DNA from: Heliocidaris erythrogramma
Taxonomy: Eukaryota > Echinodermata > Echinoidea > Camarodonta > Echinometridae
DNA: 64,000 bases
Direction of reading: 5' to 3'
NCBI GenBank assembly: GCA_025617745.1
Contig: CM046857.1
Coordinates: 28,676,094 to 28,740,093, forward strand
Shown here: one piece after another, positions 62,234 through 64,000 of the stretch
How the letters are laid out: each line of letters starts with the position of its first letter
Numbering within the stretch: position 1 is the stretch's first letter
Made by a program: the position numbers and the translations under genes
The notes under the pieces: model-generated
Database searches by the model: none
What the model was told of the DNA's origin: nothing
What the model saw: the letters and a program-made list of their open reading frames with translations, nothing else

Positions 62234-63439
62234 TTAATGTAATCTTTATATTTATATAAGGAATTGCTCGCACGCAATCTCATTTTATTAAAGCCTTTTC
62301 TGTCTTGAATTTTAAAAGAATAAGGCTAATAAAATTACATTGCAGGTCTATAATCCGTATAATTTCCATAAATCATATCAAATGAAATATTCTGATTTAA
62401 TAGAAAATAATAGCACATTATTATATTTAAATAACTTTTCCCGACATTCCCGTCAGATATCGCAATGTTTGCTTATATAGAGATTAATATCAGGCAACAT
62501 GTTTGGACCCCCCCCCCCCCCCCTCATCATCACATAAATATTAATAGAAATTTCATAGCAAATAACTTTAACAAAAAAAAACAACATCTAATCCGAAGCC
62601 CCCTCCCAACTCTCACCCTCTCCTCCCTGGTGCAGTTAGAGTTGATTACTATCTGTTTTGGGACATAAGTTTGTATTTGAAGGGACAAATTAAGATTATG
62701 CCCTTTAGTTACGGCTTTACCAAAAGGCAAAAGCGCTGTCCAGAAAAAGAAGAAAGAAATAAAGAAAATAACAAAATACAAACATCTTGATTAAGACTAT
62801 AACCTTTCGCTCTGGGCCGATCGACATGTACCACAATATATACGCGTGCTTTATTTCGGCACTGAGCACTCTTCGTATTTAAACTCTTTGGTCGAGCGCG
62901 CTAGTGTTTTGTGTTGCATGCTGAGATATTCGAGGCGAAAAAACAAATGTAAGTATCTTTCATAAATGATGAGTTAGAATTTGTAGGGTTGTGTTAATTT
63001 AATTTTTAAATAGTTTTAACTGTACAATTATCGAAATTATTATAGTGTTAGATATAATTGACTCCAGAGGCAGAGCACTCAAACAAAGTATAGGTATGCC
63101 CGTGCGTGGAAATTGGTCAGGTTAGTCCTATATGTTGTGATTTGTGTAGTCTACATGAATCACAATATGTGGGACAGGCAAATACAATGGAATGCCAATG
63201 GGCTGGGCCTAACACTAACAGTAACAAAGAGACCACTCGAGACTTCATGTGCACAAATGGGTGACCGTTTTCATGCAGTGGTGGCTCTCCAATCTGCTTT
63301 GAAATTCAGCCTTTTATAAAAAAAAATTCTGAAATATTGATTTCATGTTGGATAGCACTCATAGCTACATTCCTAAGGCTATACTTCGTGTGTATACATA
63401 CATAGCCAGGATTGGCTTCGTGAATGTAAAAAAATAAAA
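62234..63439. other. No gene recognised
   Basis: AT-rich sequence with a C14 tract at about 62509-62522. Nothing else that I can support. Short open frames at 62465-62781 span low-complexity sequence. Confidence 0.45.
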
Positions 63440-64000
63440 ATGGCTAGGCCCTATACGCCTTCTACATCACGAAGCCAGGCGTTCTTACCCAGCAATCTAA
63501 CTGCGCACGGGTTAGCAGGACTGGAAAATGCCCTGAAATATCACTTTTCTGATAACTCTCGCGACCGACAGCTCCTTCACCACAGCGTATCCTCCTAGGA
63601 AAACGTTTAGAATTAGAATGTCTTTTTGATCGTACGTATTTTTACAAAAAAATCAAAAAAAGATCGTAAGAAATTTCCGAAAACTCACCAGTGTTTGTGT
63701 GTATCCATTGTCATGCCTTATCTGCATGACAAGAGGAGGCATGGATACACACAAACACTGGTGAGTTTTCGGAAATTTCTTACGATCTTTTTTGGATTTT
63801 TTTGTAAAAATACGTACGATCAAAAAGACATTCTAATTCTAAACGTTTTCCTATGAGGATACGCTGTGGTGAAGGAGCTGTCGGTCGCGAGAGTTATCAG
63901 AAGAGTGATATTTCAGGGCATTTTCCAGTCCTGCTAACCCGTGCGCAGTTGGGTAAGAACGCCTGGCTTCGTGATGTAGAAGGCATATAGGCCTAGCCAT
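63440..64000. repeat. Large near-perfect inverted repeat (arms of about 265 bp) reaching the window edge
   Basis: The left arm starts ATGGCTAGGCCCTATACGCC and the window ends GGCATATAGGCCTAGCCAT, its inverse. The arms match through CTTCTACATCACGAAGCCAG, TCGCGACCGACAGCTCCTTC, ATTCTAATTCTAAACG and CACCAGTGTTTGTGTGTATC. The centre is TGTCATGCCTTATCTGCATGACA near 63709-63731. By eye the arms differ by one 8-nt indel and only a few substitutions. The arms hold no supported ORF. Because the match is still going at 64000, the structure probably extends further. Confidence 0.92.

Overview
This is a eukaryotic, AT-rich, repeat-dense window. It has spliced host genes with GT-AG introns and many non-LTR retrotransposons, SINEs, MITEs and DNA transposons. 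The gene content (an EGF-bearing CLCA-type protein, ALYREF) and the repeat style (tRNA-derived SINEs, CR1/L2-like and RTE LINEs, a Crypton) suggest a marine invertebrate deuterostome, most likely an echinoderm such as a sea urchin. The taxon is inference; the window holds no species-diagnostic gene.

Host genes. (1) The 3' two thirds of a CLCA-family gene lies on the + strand at 2444-13970. Ten exons with fully consistent phases encode the CLCA C-terminal region, a fibronectin-III-like region, an EGF-like module, a polybasic site and a C-terminal membrane anchor. The N-terminal metalloprotease-like and VWA part is expected upstream of the window. (2) The 3' end of ALYREF/THOC4 (mRNA export adaptor) lies on the - strand: exons at 36082-36151, 28404-28650 and 26871-26882. 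Its RRM exons were not found. (3) Two exons of a second, frameshifted CLCA copy lie at 39676-40068 and 42044-42102.

Layout. 1-14 kb: CLCA gene, with introns full of palindromic elements, SINEs and a group of hammerhead-like motifs near 5.0-5.7 kb. 14.2-17.6 kb: broken RTE LINE. 18.7-23.8 kb: MITEs, one nested inside another. 24-36 kb: ALYREF, whose large intron carries an 879-bp palindromic element with two divergent tRNA-like units and a nearly full-length LINE with an open 1066-codon ORF2. 36.7-38.1 kb: uninterrupted Crypton-type tyrosine recombinase gene. 39-43.6 kb: SINEs, CLCA pseudo-copy, LINE scraps. 43.7-46.5 kb: AT-rich satellite of about 350-bp units. 46.9-50.5 kb: lightly damaged LINE. 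50.87-52.53 kb: apparently complete Tc1 transposon. 53-57.3 kb: two more LINE remnants. 57.4-59.1 kb: pyrimidine-rich tandem array. 59.4-60.6 kb: MITE copies and a 61-bp array built on the ATTTCGT/ACGAAAT motif. 63.44-64.0 kb: a large near-perfect inverted repeat running to the window edge.

The host genes have no evident joint pathway. Mobile DNA accounts for much of the recognisable content. The most notable items are the tRNA-bearing palindrome, the hammerhead-like cluster, the intact-looking Crypton, Tc1 and LINE ORFs, and the terminal palindrome.
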